64,000 nt of DNA from Sutcliffiella horikoshii (GTDB lineage Bacteria > Bacillota > Bacilli > Bacillales > Bacillaceae_I). The notes below the pieces were generated by a model. The model was not told the DNA's origin, searched no databases, and worked only from the letters and a program-made list of their open reading frames with translations. How positions within the stretch are numbered: position 1 is the first letter of the stretch; each line of letters begins with the position of its first letter. Below, in pieces: positions 6,614-15,362 of this stretch. A program made the translations under genes and the position numbers. The stretch is taken from the NCBI RefSeq assembly GCF_021991925.1, contig NZ_RXZI01000009.1, forward strand, positions 62,001-126,000, read 5' to 3'.

Positions 6614-8470
6614 TTGAAGAAGATTTTTATTTTAGCTGCAGTAGTATTCCTTATCTTCGCCGGTCTTTTCTCCGGTGGACCATCGTCGAACGCGGCGAGC
6701 TCGCTACAGGAATTTAAAAGTAAAGGAAAGGTAAGGGTTGTCGACAATAAAGGCAATCAAGGACCACCTTCCTTTGTAGCTGGGATTCTTTCAGAAAAGC
6801 AAGCAAAGGCAGATGCTCAGAATGCGAAGAAGTTTCTTGGTAAACATAAGGACTTTTTCCACATGAACAATCCGGAGAAAGATTTGAAGGAAGTAAGAGC
6901 AACAACCGATGACCTTGGGATGACCCACGTTCGCCTGCAGCAGACTAAAAATGGCGTTCCGGTCGATCGAAATGAACTAAATGTGCATTTTAATGAAAAG
7001 AATGAAATTACGACTGTAAATGGAAACTTCGATACAAAATTAGATTCCTTAAACATCAACACCACACCTTCCATCCAAGCGGACAAAGCGGTAACAGAAG
7101 CGAAAGCAGCGGTTGACGCTCCAGCAGAAGTCCCTGTTGAGTCCTCTGAGTTAATCATCTATCCACTTGAAGAAGACTATCATCTTGCTTACCGCGTAAA
7201 CCTCGAGTTTTTCGAAGGCGAAGCTGGAAACTGGTATGTGTATGTGGATGCCCACAATGGGAAAGTGCTAGATCAATATAACGCGATGACCGGTTTAGGT
7301 TTCTTTGAAGACATTATTGGAACGAACGAAGTAGAAGGTTCTTCTGCTCTAAAAGTGGAGCAGGGTCCAAATCCGAAAGCCGTTGAGAATGCTGGAAAAT
7401 TAAAGCCAGCGCGTGGTTCTGGCTTAGGTACGACTGGTTTAACAAAGCTGTTGAACCTTTCACATGGAAATGTTCCTGGCAGTGGAGAGGGGTCCCAGTT
7501 CTTCCTTGCGGATTACACATCTCCACAGATGAACGGAATTTTCACCTATAATATGAAAAATACGTCCAATCAAATGTGGTTATATTCCAACAAGAATGCT
7601 GCTTGGAAAGATGTAGAATACACTGGGGACAGCAGCACATGGGAAACGGTTGGACAAGGTCCTGCAGTGGACGCGCATTCCAACTCCCGTATCGTGTATG
7701 ACTATTTCCTTAATAACCATGGACGTAACTCCTTGGATGGAAACGGAATGGCAATCAATTCCCGTGTTCACTACTGGAAAGAATACAACAACGCCTTCTG
7801 GAGTAACGGAATCGCGATGATGACTTATGGAGATGGCGATGGAAAACAATTCATTCCACTTGCTGCCCTCGATGTAACGGCGCACGAAATGGTTCACGGT
7901 ATCACACATTACAATGGCGGACTTCGCTACCGCTTTGAAACAGGTGCCATCAATGAGGCTTACTCAGATACTTTTGCTGCACTAGTAGATGACAGCAACT
8001 GGGATATCGGTGAGGACATCATGGGTGAGGAATGGTTGGCGAATGGCAGAACGGCTCTTCGAAGCAATGAGGATCCTGGTAAATTCCCAACAGGTGCGGT
8101 GTACTGGCCTTACAGCATTGATGGTGAAGGTCGCTACCCTGCCCATATGGATGAGTACTACTACCTGCCTGCGAACATGGATAATGGTGGCGTACACATC
8201 AACTGTACGATCCTCCAGCACTCTGCCTACCTTGTAGCAGAAGAGTATGGTATGGGTAGAACAGTGGTTGCCGATACTTGGTACCGCGCATACGACTACC
8301 TGCACTATGATGCTTCTTTTGCAGAGTTCCGTGAAGCGATCTTACAATCTGCCATCGACCTTTATGGTGAGGGCAGTGACGAGTATAACGCATTCTTGGG
8401 AGCATTTGACGATATCGGTCTATATGAAGGCTGGTCTGTGAATGACAATCCAAGAGCACCACAGTTTTAA
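6614..8470 (+). CDS. Secreted neutral protease (bacillolysin/thermolysin family M4)
   Basis: A 618-residue secreted zinc metalloprotease precursor. A signal peptide covers residues 1 to about 28 (FILAAVVFLIFAGLFSG, ending SNAAS). It is followed by an FTP/PepSY propeptide to about residue 260 and then the catalytic domain. The zinc site is VTAHEMVHGITHYN (HExxH), and the third ligand lies in GAINEAYSDTFAAL. The downstream GGVHINCTILQHSAYL segment carries the active-site histidine region. The product digests extracellular protein. The start is TTG at 6614, preceded by GAGGGG at a suitable distance. It is a single-gene unit ending in a strong terminator. A Cys at the HINC position, where most relatives have Ser, is a small oddity. 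Confidence 0.95.
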   Translation: MKKIFILAAVVFLIFAGLFSGGPSSNAASSLQEFKSKGKVRVVDNKGNQGPPSFVAGILSEKQAKADAQNAKKFLGKHKDFFHMNNPEKDLKEVRATTDDLGMTHVRLQQTKNGVPVDRNELNVHFNEKNEITTVNGNFDTKLDSLNINTTPSIQADKAVTEAKAAVDAPAEVPVESSELIIYPLEEDYHLAYRVNLEFFEGEAGNWYVYVDAHNGKVLDQYNAMTGLGFFEDIIGTNEVEGSSALKVEQGPNPKAVENAGKLKPARGSGLGTTGLTKLLNLSHGNVPGSGEGSQFFLADYTSPQMNGIFTYNMKNTSNQMWLYSNKNAAWKDVEYTGDSSTWETVGQGPAVDAHSNSRIVYDYFLNNHGRNSLDGNGMAINSRVHYWKEYNNAFWSNGIAMMTYGDGDGKQFIPLAALDVTAHEMVHGITHYNGGLRYRFETGAINEAYSDTFAALVDDSNWDIGEDIMGEEWLANGRTALRSNEDPGKFPTGAVYWPYSIDGEGRYPAHMDEYYYLPANMDNGGVHINCTILQHSAYLVAEEYGMGRTVVADTWYRAYDYLHYDASFAEFREAILQSAIDLYGEGSDEYNAFLGAFDDIGLYEGWSVNDNPRAPQF

Positions 8471-8482
8471 GTAAAACAAAAA

Positions 8483-8520
8483 AACAGTGCCTCCTTAACA
8501 TTAGAGGCACTGTTTTTTTA
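8483..8520. terminator. Bidirectional terminator between protease gene and egtD
   Basis: An eleven-base stem (AACAGTGCCTC with GAGGCACTGTT) has a run of A on the left and a run of T on the right. It can therefore end transcription of the plus-strand protease gene and of the minus-strand egtD operon. Confidence 0.9.
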
Positions 8521-8523
8521 CAT

Positions 8524-9486
8524 TTATTTTTCTAAATAATGCACACTGAATTTCTCCTCAACATCTGTCCACACCTTGCTCGGCCTGAATCCGCATTCCA
8601 ATGCCATCGTCTGGAATTCATCAATTGAGTATTTATAAGAATTTTCCGTGTGGATGGTTTCGCCTTCCCGGAAGGAGAATTCATGCTCACCGATGATCAC
8701 CTGCTGATCGCACTGACTTTCAAGGTGCATTTCAATACGACCCTTTTCCACGTTATAGTAAGCGAGGTGTTCAAACTGTTCCTCGTTGAAGTTTGCCCCA
8801 AGCTCCCTGTTCATCCTTGTGAGGAGATTGAGATTGAATGCGGCGGTGACCCCTTTTTTGTCATCATATGCACTCTCTAACGTGTGGAGGTCCTTTTTCG
8901 TATCGACCCCAATAAGGAAACCGTCTCCTTCGTCCAAAAGCTGGGCAGACTTCATCAGGAAATTCCGGACATCCACCGGCTCGAAGTTTCCGATGGTAGA
9001 ACCAGGGAAAAAGATGACCTTTTTGCCACTCGGCTCTAACGGCAAGGTAAGAGGAGCCGTATAGTCCCCACATACCGCCTTTATGGTGATATGAGGAAAT
9101 TGCATCGCAAGCTCCAAGCTAGATTGAAAGAGAAAGTCCCGTGAGATATCAATCGGGACGTATTCTTTAAGACTCGTGAAATGATGAAGCAACGCTTTAA
9201 TTTTGTTGCTGCTTCCACTGCCATATTCTATCAAGGTCTGGACATCCCCAACAGCGAGCGTGATTTCCTGGATCTTATCGTTGAAAATACTCCTTTCGGT
9301 GCGCGTCGGATAGTACTCCTCAAGCTCTGTTATCATCTCAAACAATTCGGAACCACGATGGTCATATAAAAATTTTGAGGAAATGGTTTTCACAGGAGCT
9401 GCGAGTCCTTTTGCTATTTCGTCATGCATGTTTTCTTTTTCTATATAAAAGTCATAGCTCTGGATATTGTTTTCTAGTAGTCTCAT
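8524..9486 (-). CDS. egtD: L-histidine N-alpha-methyltransferase EgtD
   Basis: A 320-residue SAM-dependent methyltransferase of the EgtD family (DUF2260/Methyltransf_33), which trimethylates histidine to hercynine. Recognisable segments are KFLYDHRGSELFEMITELEEYYPTR split as KFLYDHRGSELFE and EEYYPTRTER, IEYGSGSSNKIKALL (SAM-binding loop), FFPGSTIGNFEP and FLIGVDTKKD. Length matches the family (about 320). Its ATG overlaps the stop codon of egtB by four bases, so the two are translationally coupled. The adjacent hercynine oxygenase gene makes a role in ergothioneine synthesis very likely. No egtA, egtC or egtE gene is nearby. Confidence 0.93.
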   Translation of the reverse strand: MRLLENNIQSYDFYIEKENMHDEIAKGLAAPVKTISSKFLYDHRGSELFEMITELEEYYPTRTERSIFNDKIQEITLAVGDVQTLIEYGSGSSNKIKALLHHFTSLKEYVPIDISRDFLFQSSLELAMQFPHITIKAVCGDYTAPLTLPLEPSGKKVIFFPGSTIGNFEPVDVRNFLMKSAQLLDEGDGFLIGVDTKKDLHTLESAYDDKKGVTAAFNLNLLTRMNRELGANFNEEQFEHLAYYNVEKGRIEMHLESQCDQQVIIGEHEFSFREGETIHTENSYKYSIDEFQTMALECGFRPSKVWTDVEEKFSVHYLEK

Positions 9487-10748
9487 AGTGCATCCTCCGC
9501 TAATCGGAATCCGCTGAACTGCCAGCGTTTGTCAGCTGGAAAGAAATTGCGGTAGGTGTTTCGGATATGGTCCTGCGGTGTGGCACAGGATCCTCCGCGC
9601 AGCACCATCTGGTTGCACATGAATTTAGCATTATATTCGCCAAGCGCCCCTTCAAGCGGCTTGCTTCCCGGGTATGGCGAATAGGCGCTTGCAGTCCATT
9701 CCCACACATCACCAAACATCTTGGATCCGGCTGATTGATTGGATGCGGCAGGATGATAGTTTCCGGTATCCATCGTGTTCCCTTTGATCTCGAGATCCCT
9801 TGCCGCATGCTCCCATTCCGCTTCTGTCGGCAGGCGCTTGCCCTTCCATCTGCTGAAGGCATCCGCCTCATAGAAGCTGACATGTACTACAGGCTGATAG
9901 AGATCAAGCTTCTTTTTGCCTGCCAAGGTGAAAATATACCACTCGCCATCCTCGTCCTTACTCCAATAAAGCGGAGCCTGCCAGTCATTTTTTTTCACCG
10001 TATTCCAACCGTCGGATAGCCAGTAATAAGGTTTCTGATATCCGCCGGCTTCGATGAATTCCAAGTACTCACCGTTTGTGACAGGCTGGTCAGCCAGCTT
10101 ATATGGCTCGAGCCATACTTTATGATTCGGCCCTTCATTATCAAAAGCAAACCCTTCGCCATTGTGTCCGATTTCAACGAGACCCCCATCGTATATATGG
10201 AAGGATGGTTCTCTTTTTTCAGATGATGTAGATTTGGATTCTTTATAGACGGGATGCAAAGGATTGACAAAGAAGTTGTATTTCACATCCATCAAAATCA
10301 GCTCCTGGTGCTGCTGCTCATGCTGCATGCCGATTTCTATAAGGCTATGGATTTTGTCAGTTTGTTCGGAATTCGTATTTTGATGCTGCTCGAGCAGGTC
10401 CACCACATAATTATCAATATAACTGCGGTATTGGAAAATGTCTTGGATGCTTGGTCTTGAGAGAACGCCGCGCTGATGCCTTGGCTGGAAAGGACCAACT
10501 GTCTCGTAATAGGAATTAAAAAGAAAATCGTAAGTTGGATGGAACTCTCTGTAGTTCTCGAAGTACTCTTTAAGGACAAAGCGCTCAAAGAACCATGTGG
10601 TATGGGCCAGATGCCATTTGGGCGGGCTGACATCCGGGTGTGATTGAATAATGAAATCTTCCGTCTCCAATGGTTGAACAAGTTTCATGGTGAGGTCACG
10701 CACATTCATAAACCGCTGAGAAATTGATTTAATTGTTTGTGTTTCCAT
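9483..10748 (-). CDS. egtB: Hercynine oxygenase / sulfoxide synthase EgtB
   Basis: A 421-residue non-haem iron enzyme. The N-terminal DinB-like domain has the iron ligands HTTWFFERFVL (first His) and QHEQQHQELILMD (HxxxHxE). The C-terminal formylglycine-generating-enzyme-like domain shows PVTNGEYLEFIEAGGY, RLPTEAEWEHAAR, FGDVWEWTASAYSPYPG and LRGGSCATP. EgtB joins hercynine to a thiol donor (gamma-glutamylcysteine or cysteine, depending on subtype) with O2. The ATG has AAAGGAG upstream. It follows the flavodoxin-family gene by 24 bases. Which thiol it uses cannot be read directly from this sequence. Confidence 0.93.
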   Translation of the reverse strand: METQTIKSISQRFMNVRDLTMKLVQPLETEDFIIQSHPDVSPPKWHLAHTTWFFERFVLKEYFENYREFHPTYDFLFNSYYETVGPFQPRHQRGVLSRPSIQDIFQYRSYIDNYVVDLLEQHQNTNSEQTDKIHSLIEIGMQHEQQHQELILMDVKYNFFVNPLHPVYKESKSTSSEKREPSFHIYDGGLVEIGHNGEGFAFDNEGPNHKVWLEPYKLADQPVTNGEYLEFIEAGGYQKPYYWLSDGWNTVKKNDWQAPLYWSKDEDGEWYIFTLAGKKKLDLYQPVVHVSFYEADAFSRWKGKRLPTEAEWEHAARDLEIKGNTMDTGNYHPAASNQSAGSKMFGDVWEWTASAYSPYPGSKPLEGALGEYNAKFMCNQMVLRGGSCATPQDHIRNTYRNFFPADKRWQFSGFRLAEDAL

Positions 10749-10772
10749 GGATACCGCTCCTTTTATTGGATT

Positions 10773-11399
10773 CTAGCTTTGTTCGACTACATTACCCTCG
10801 GCGGGGATTGGGTTCTCTTTCAGCATTCTAGCAAAGTGCATGAGGTTGTACGCCATGATTTTGGCATGCTCCATCGTAAAGTCATTCTTATATCCTTCAG
10901 CTTCGATATAGGACGGTCCCGGTCCGGCTTCGCCAACCCAGTATGTATCCACATTCGGTGGGATCGTAAATCCTATATGCGTCAAGCCGTACAGAATGGA
11001 AGAAGCCGCATTTTTCGCACCATCTTCGTTCCCTGTTATGACCACCCCTACTACTTTGTTATAGTAAATATATTGTCCTTTGTCGTTCGTTAGTCCACTT
11101 CCTCCATCAAGTCGTTCCATTACCATTTTCGCAACACTGCTCTTCTCACCAAGCCACACCGGTGTTCCGATGATGATGATATCCGCCTGCTTCACCTTGT
11201 TGAACACTTCTGGCCATTCATCCCCATAGCCCTCGTCCTCGCTAACACCGAATTTTATATTGTAATCTACGATCCTTACAATCTCGGATGTTACGTTTTC
11301 TTTGTTGAAGTGAGTGATGACCTCTTTCATAAGTGCTTCTGTATTGGATTCTTCGTTTGAAGATTTTAGTGAACAATTAAGGAAAAGTGCTTTTGTCAT
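10773..11399 (-). CDS. Flavodoxin-fold NAD(P)H-dependent FMN reductase
   Basis: A 208-residue protein of the NADPH-dependent FMN reductase/flavodoxin family. The phosphate-binding loop is seen in FLNCSLKSSNEESNTEALM (residues 6-24), the flavin-contacting segment in IIIGTPVWLGEKSSVAKMVMERLDG split as IIIGTPVWLGEKSS, and VVITGNEDGAKN follows. It would pass electrons from NAD(P)H through FMN. It has a good AAAGGAGGAC site before the ATG. It is the first gene of an apparent three-gene operon with egtB and egtD, so a redox role linked to ergothioneine is possible but unproven. Confidence 0.85.
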   Translation of the reverse strand: MTKALFLNCSLKSSNEESNTEALMKEVITHFNKENVTSEIVRIVDYNIKFGVSEDEGYGDEWPEVFNKVKQADIIIIGTPVWLGEKSSVAKMVMERLDGGSGLTNDKGQYIYYNKVVGVVITGNEDGAKNAASSILYGLTHIGFTIPPNVDTYWVGEAGPGPSYIEAEGYKNDFTMEHAKIMAYNLMHFARMLKENPIPAEGNVVEQS

Positions 11400-11691
11400 T
11401 TTGGAAAGTCCTCCTTTAAATTTTGGAATTTGGAAAATAGTATTCTTTACCCTATTAAAGGAAATTAAAACGTAAAAAGATACATTTGGTGGGTGTGGTT
11501 TTGGTTAAGAGTTTGTGAAGAGAGGGGTGGGGGGCAGGGATTTGGGGTTTTAACGCAAATTGGAGGATTTTCAGTAGTATTATGGAGAGTGGAACCAACA
11601 AGTTGGAGGTGAAGTGGGCAATTAAAGCACTATTGTGACTAAATATACGGAAAATCACCTTTGACAGATGAGCTTTTCAATACAACGTTAC

Positions 11692-11804
11692 ATTTTATCC
11701 AACAACTTTTGAATTTTATCCGCCACTTTTTAGATTTATCCGCCACTTTTTCATTTTATCAACCACTTTTGCCTAGATAACCGTCATTCGACACACATCG
11801 ACAC
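11692..11804 (+). repeat. 21-nt degenerate tandem repeat, family 2 (TTTATCCGCCACTTTT core)
   Basis: Four units spaced 21 bases apart with the core TTTTATCC(G)CCACTTTT and a short variable end. They are followed by a conserved tail ATAACCGTCATTCGACACACATCGACAC in two pieces (ATAACCGTCATTCGACAC, then ACATCGACAC). The same core and tail recur at 34599-34685. The array is upstream of the flavodoxin-egtBD operon and downstream of an MFS remnant. The rest of the 11400-11837 gap holds G-rich sequence with no clear feature. Confidence 0.8.
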
Positions 11805-11837
11805 AAATTAAAAGGGAGCGACCATAGCCGTCCCCCA

Positions 11838-12029
11838 TCAAGATACCTTCCGCTCCTCCATCTCCGCATCCATAAACCTAAAATACGGTAGCAACATCCC
11901 TACCAACGCGACACCAGCAATCATAAAGCCTATCAAAAAGTATAAAGGCCTCACTCCCCACACGTCACCAAGCATTCCGCCCACCAATACCCCTAGAGGC
12001 ATGACGCCCCTTATGATAAATAAACGCAA
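11838..12029 (-). pseudogene. C-terminal remnant of an MFS transporter
   Basis: A 63-codon frame encodes VMPLGVLVGGMLGDVWGVRP and then a hydrophobic segment LYFLIGFMIAGVALVGMLLPYFRF with a short charged tail. This is what the last two membrane segments of a major facilitator superfamily exporter look like. There is no plausible start site and no upstream part; the sequence before it is the terminator of the next gene. It is therefore read as a decayed 3' end left after deletion. The family assignment rests on the R-x-x-x-P-L-G-x-L-x-G-G pattern only. Confidence 0.6.
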
Positions 12030-12063
12030 AAAAAAGACACACCTGCACCTAACAGATATGTCT
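12026..12063 (-). terminator. Terminator of the serine hydrolase gene
   Basis: On the minus strand AGACA pairs with TGTCT, with an inner CTG/CAG pair, and is followed by a run of T. It starts about 12 bases after the stop codon at 12075. Confidence 0.65.
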
Positions 12064-12074
12064 CTCTTCTTTAT

Positions 12075-13100
12075 TCAGATCAAGTCTTCCAGCAAATACA
12101 TCAGCTTATGGGGGCCACTTTCTTTATTGGACGGAATCACAACTATCGTTTCTGAGCCCGGATAGAAGCCTGATGCGAAGCTTACACCTGGGTCATACCC
12201 CATGACATGATATTTTACTATCCCGTCCGCCTCTTTCTCGATCCAGATTCCATAGCCATAGGAATCTCTTTCGTTATCTGTTTGAATCCAAGGTGTGAGC
12301 ATTTTGGCAAGCATTTCTTTACTTACTAACTTCCCGTTCATCAGTGCTTGCCATAATTTCGCCATGTCGCCTGCCGTAACATAGGCACCACCGTCCGCTC
12401 CGCCTTTTATCGGGATGGAGTAACTGTTGGTTTTCCAGGAACCATCTTCCTCTTCCATGTAACCAAGTGCCGTTCTGCCAGGCAATCGATCTAAAGAGAA
12501 ATAACCGGAATCGGCCATTCGTGCCGGGTTAAAAATATGTTCCTCCACATAATCAGTAAAAGGAACGCCCGCTACCTTTTCGATGATCAACCCCAATAAA
12601 ATATAGCCGGCATTATTATAGTGGAATTTTTCGCCTGGGTTGAATTTCATCTGTTGATGTTGAAACATTGGGAGGAAATCTTCTAATTTTCTCATGTGAT
12701 ACATTGGATTCTCCACCCATATCTCTTCAAAATCATCCATTTCATCTTCATCAAAATAATCTGGTATACCAGATGAGTGGGTCAACAGATGGTGGACCGT
12801 CACCTCCCTGTTGAAATGAGGGAAAGAATGGTCCAACAAGCTGCTTACGTTTGATTGAAGCGATATGGTTCCCCTCTCCACTAACTGACATATGCCAATC
12901 GCAGTGAAAAGCTTACAGCCTGATGCAATTCCGAATCTCGTATTGGTAGTGTTGGAAATGGATTCTGCCCAATTGGAAAAGCCATGGGCACTAGCATGGA
13001 TGATACCAGTACGGTTCTCCACATGTATCACACCTGAAAAGTCTATTTCGCTTACCTTTTTAGCTACTTTTGTTTCTAATTCTACGTTTTTTACTTTCAC
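12075..13100 (-). CDS. Serine hydrolase of the class C beta-lactamase / esterase family
   Basis: A 341-residue protein of the beta-lactamase-related (PBP4*/AmpC-fold) family. The nucleophile motif SxxK appears as ASGCKLFTAIG (Ser about residue 60), the second motif YxN as FHYNNAGYILLG, and LLTHSSGIPDYF is the usual conserved loop. The KTG-equivalent is probably HVMGYDPGVSF. There is no signal peptide, so it acts in the cytoplasm as an esterase or D-amino-acid peptidase rather than as an exported resistance enzyme. Substrate is unknown. It is a single-gene unit with a terminator of its own. Confidence 0.88.
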   Translation of the reverse strand: MKVKNVELETKVAKKVSEIDFSGVIHVENRTGIIHASAHGFSNWAESISNTTNTRFGIASGCKLFTAIGICQLVERGTISLQSNVSSLLDHSFPHFNREVTVHHLLTHSSGIPDYFDEDEMDDFEEIWVENPMYHMRKLEDFLPMFQHQQMKFNPGEKFHYNNAGYILLGLIIEKVAGVPFTDYVEEHIFNPARMADSGYFSLDRLPGRTALGYMEEEDGSWKTNSYSIPIKGGADGGAYVTAGDMAKLWQALMNGKLVSKEMLAKMLTPWIQTDNERDSYGYGIWIEKEADGIVKYHVMGYDPGVSFASGFYPGSETIVVIPSNKESGPHKLMYLLEDLI

Positions 13101-13239
13101 TTGGATTAAACCCCTTTATATCCTTTTGACTCGGGGGACGGGTGACATTATATATGCGGTTATAGACTCAATATATATATTATCACACTATTTAGGAAAT
13201 TAAGGATGGAACTGACGCAGTAAAACGGAGGCGAGTTGC

Positions 13240-13340
13240 CGGTTACTGTCCAAACAAAGGCATTTACTGTCGGAACTAGGGCAAATACAGTCCGCCTCCG
13301 TGCATATACTGTCCGTTCCCACCCAAATACAATCCAAATA
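13240..13340 (+). repeat. 21-nt degenerate tandem repeat, family 3 (TACTGTCCG core)
   Basis: Five related units with TACTGTC(C/G)G or TACAGTCCG spaced 21-22 bases apart, each followed by a variable C/G-rich part often ending GGGCAAA or CCCAAA. The array lies between two minus-strand genes, upstream of the serine hydrolase and downstream of the methyltransferase. No second copy of this family was seen in the window. Confidence 0.7.
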
Positions 13341-13381
13341 CTATATAACGACACCGTTCGACAAACACCACGATTATAAAG

Positions 13382-14143
13382 TTATTTGCCTGTCGCTTTC
13401 AAAATAAAACGGTCTTGCCTGATATCCAGATATCCTTCCCGATTAATTTTCAGATGAAGGTCGTACAAGGGATCCAGGTAATCTTCTACCCTGAAATCCA
13501 CCACCTGCCACGGAATGGCTTTCAAATAATAAATGAGCGCACCGATATCGTAAAAGCGCTGTATAGGATATTCCTTTTTACTGATTAGGACCTGAAAACC
13601 GTAATCCTCGAGCTGTTTGTGTGCAAATTCAAGATCCCAGTGAGCATACTCTTCATTAATCGGTGCTCCCAGAAGTCTATTGATGTCCTGGCAGTCACTC
13701 CACCCGACCTGCTGAGTAAGGAATGTTCCCCCCTCTTGCAGAACTCTTCTCACCTCACTCGAATCGTACTCTTCATGTTTGTTGATAATCAGGTCAAAGT
13801 ACTTGTCTGGAAAAAAGAGCTGGTTGTCAGGCTCCACTTTGACCACCCTTACACCGAGTGGTTCCAGTCGTTCTTTTGCAAGAGGAAAGTTCGGTTGGTA
13901 GCCTTCGGTTGCACAGACAGTTTGCGGGAAGGGCTGCAGCTTGGAAAGCAATTCCCCTCCACCTGTTCCCATATCGAGCATGGAAGTAGCTTTTGCCATC
14001 AATGTTTTTGCCATGCTGCCGTATGACCAGGAAAGCATCCCTGTTGCAAGACGGCCAGTTTCTGTTATATGGGAGAAATCCCATCCGGAAAAATCGGTTT
14101 CTGCTTCTTTTAAATAGTGTTGGAAAAGTTGATCAGTTTTCAT
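13382..14143 (-). CDS. Class I SAM-dependent methyltransferase
   Basis: A 253-residue methyltransferase with motif I MLDMGTGGGELLSKL (about residues 55-69), an acidic motif II region (CATEGYQPNFPLAKERL) and a motif IV-like FDLIINKHEEYDSSEVRRVL. These define a Rossmann-type SAM binder. The remaining C-terminal part (YPIQRFYDIGALIYYLKAIP) resembles small-molecule methyltransferases of Firmicutes whose substrates are not established. The ATG has GGAGGT upstream. It does not resemble EgtD and is separated from that operon. Confidence 0.85.
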   Translation of the reverse strand: MKTDQLFQHYLKEAETDFSGWDFSHITETGRLATGMLSWSYGSMAKTLMAKATSMLDMGTGGGELLSKLQPFPQTVCATEGYQPNFPLAKERLEPLGVRVVKVEPDNQLFFPDKYFDLIINKHEEYDSSEVRRVLQEGGTFLTQQVGWSDCQDINRLLGAPINEEYAHWDLEFAHKQLEDYGFQVLISKKEYPIQRFYDIGALIYYLKAIPWQVVDFRVEDYLDPLYDLHLKINREGYLDIRQDRFILKATGK

Positions 14144-14369
14144 TAAGTTACCTCCATTTTTAAAATTCAGTAGCTGGTGCCTGATAGGCTTGGAGGTCCG
14201 CGCATACGGTTTTATATGTTGTGTTCAAGTAGATTCATTGGGTTGTCTCCTATTTTTCTTTTCTTCTACTATACCAAATAGTTGAAATAAGTGAGACAAA
14301 TGCTTTCCCGGCCAGATTTTTCTCCAAACCTGTTACAATAAAGCCATACATAACAGGGAGGGATTGCAG

Positions 14370-15284
14370 GTGAAGATACTTGTTGTCGGGGCAGGTGCCG
14401 TTGGTGGATATTTTGGCGGACGTTTAGTGGAAAAAGGCGAGGATGTAACGTTCCTTGTGAGGGAAAAACGGAAGAAGCAACTAGAAGAAACCGGCCTTGT
14501 CATCAAAAGTGCCCATGGTGATGCCACACTAAAACCCAAGCTACTTGTCAGTGGAGAGAAAGCGGAAGCGTTCGATGTCATTTTATTATCTATGAAAGCC
14601 TACCATTTAGGTTCTGCGGTGGAGGACTTCAGAAGTTATGTCGGACCGGACACGACCATTGTCCCCTTGCTTAACGGGATAGCACATATGGAAAAATTAA
14701 GTACGGCCTTCGACGAGTCCAACGTGATTGGTGGACTTTGCTTTGTGGAGTCGACCTTGGACGAACAAGGGGCCATCATTCAGACAAGTGCCATTCATGA
14801 TCTCGTTTTCGGTGAACTGGATGGCGGAAAGTCTGAACGGGTTGAGAGGCTTGTTACCTCTTTCAGTGGCACCAAAGCCAACTTTGTTTTATCCGAAAAT
14901 ATTGGACAAGCCATGTGGCATAAGTACCTTTTCATTGCTACCTTGGCAGGGGTCACGACATTGTTCCGTTCACCAATCGGCCCGATACGGGAGGATGAGC
15001 TCGGTGCGGACACCATCAAACAAACTCTAAATGAAGCTGCCGCCATTATGAAAAGTGTGGATGCACCTCTTGCAGAGAACATTGTGGATGGAAACTGGGA
15101 TAAGCTTCATTCCATCGAAGCAGGCATGAAGTCTTCGATGCAGCGTGACATGGAAAAAGGATTGGCTGTAGAGGCTAATCATTTTTATGGTTATCTGCTT
15201 GGGATCGCGAAGGAGCGAGGGATAGCTGCTCCTACTCTGGAGAAGATTTATGCCAACTTGCGGATTTATGAGGGGCAAAGATAG
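14370..15284 (+). CDS. panE: 2-dehydropantoate 2-reductase (ketopantoate reductase)
   Basis: A 304-residue NADPH-dependent reductase (ApbA/PanE) that turns ketopantoate into pantoate for coenzyme A synthesis. The nucleotide-binding motif GAGAVGGYFGGRL (residues 7-19) is at the N-terminus. The conserved LLNGIAHMEKL, the K of MWHKYLFIATLAGVTTL, and the C-terminal EANHFYGYLLGIAKERGIAAP are present. The GTG at 14370 is preferred because GGGAGG lies eight bases upstream; a TTG two codons earlier is too close to that site. Paralogues with other keto-acid substrates exist, so the precise substrate is not certain. Confidence 0.88.
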   Translation: MKILVVGAGAVGGYFGGRLVEKGEDVTFLVREKRKKQLEETGLVIKSAHGDATLKPKLLVSGEKAEAFDVILLSMKAYHLGSAVEDFRSYVGPDTTIVPLLNGIAHMEKLSTAFDESNVIGGLCFVESTLDEQGAIIQTSAIHDLVFGELDGGKSERVERLVTSFSGTKANFVLSENIGQAMWHKYLFIATLAGVTTLFRSPIGPIREDELGADTIKQTLNEAAAIMKSVDAPLAENIVDGNWDKLHSIEAGMKSSMQRDMEKGLAVEANHFYGYLLGIAKERGIAAPTLEKIYANLRIYEGQR

Positions 15285-15301
15285 TAGGGGTTATACTTTT
15301 G

Positions 15302-15335
15302 AAAGCTTAGGGTCGAGTGGCTCTGAGCTTTTTAC
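15302..15335 (+). terminator. Terminator of panE
   Basis: AAAGCTTAG and CTGAGCTTT arms (one wobble pair) enclose a ten-base loop, and a T run follows. It lies about 20 bases after the stop codon. Confidence 0.7.
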
Positions 15336-15362
15336 TTTTGGGTTTGCAAGAGGGGTTAGTGG

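Noticed and set aside
11455-11658. 67-codon minus-strand frame upstream of the flavodoxin gene
   Set aside because: No binding site, unusual composition (rich in Pro, Leu, His, Lys) and no recognisable domain.
13382-14143. Second EgtD or other ergothioneine gene
   Set aside because: The methyltransferase has a generic class I motif I and none of the EgtD-specific segments.
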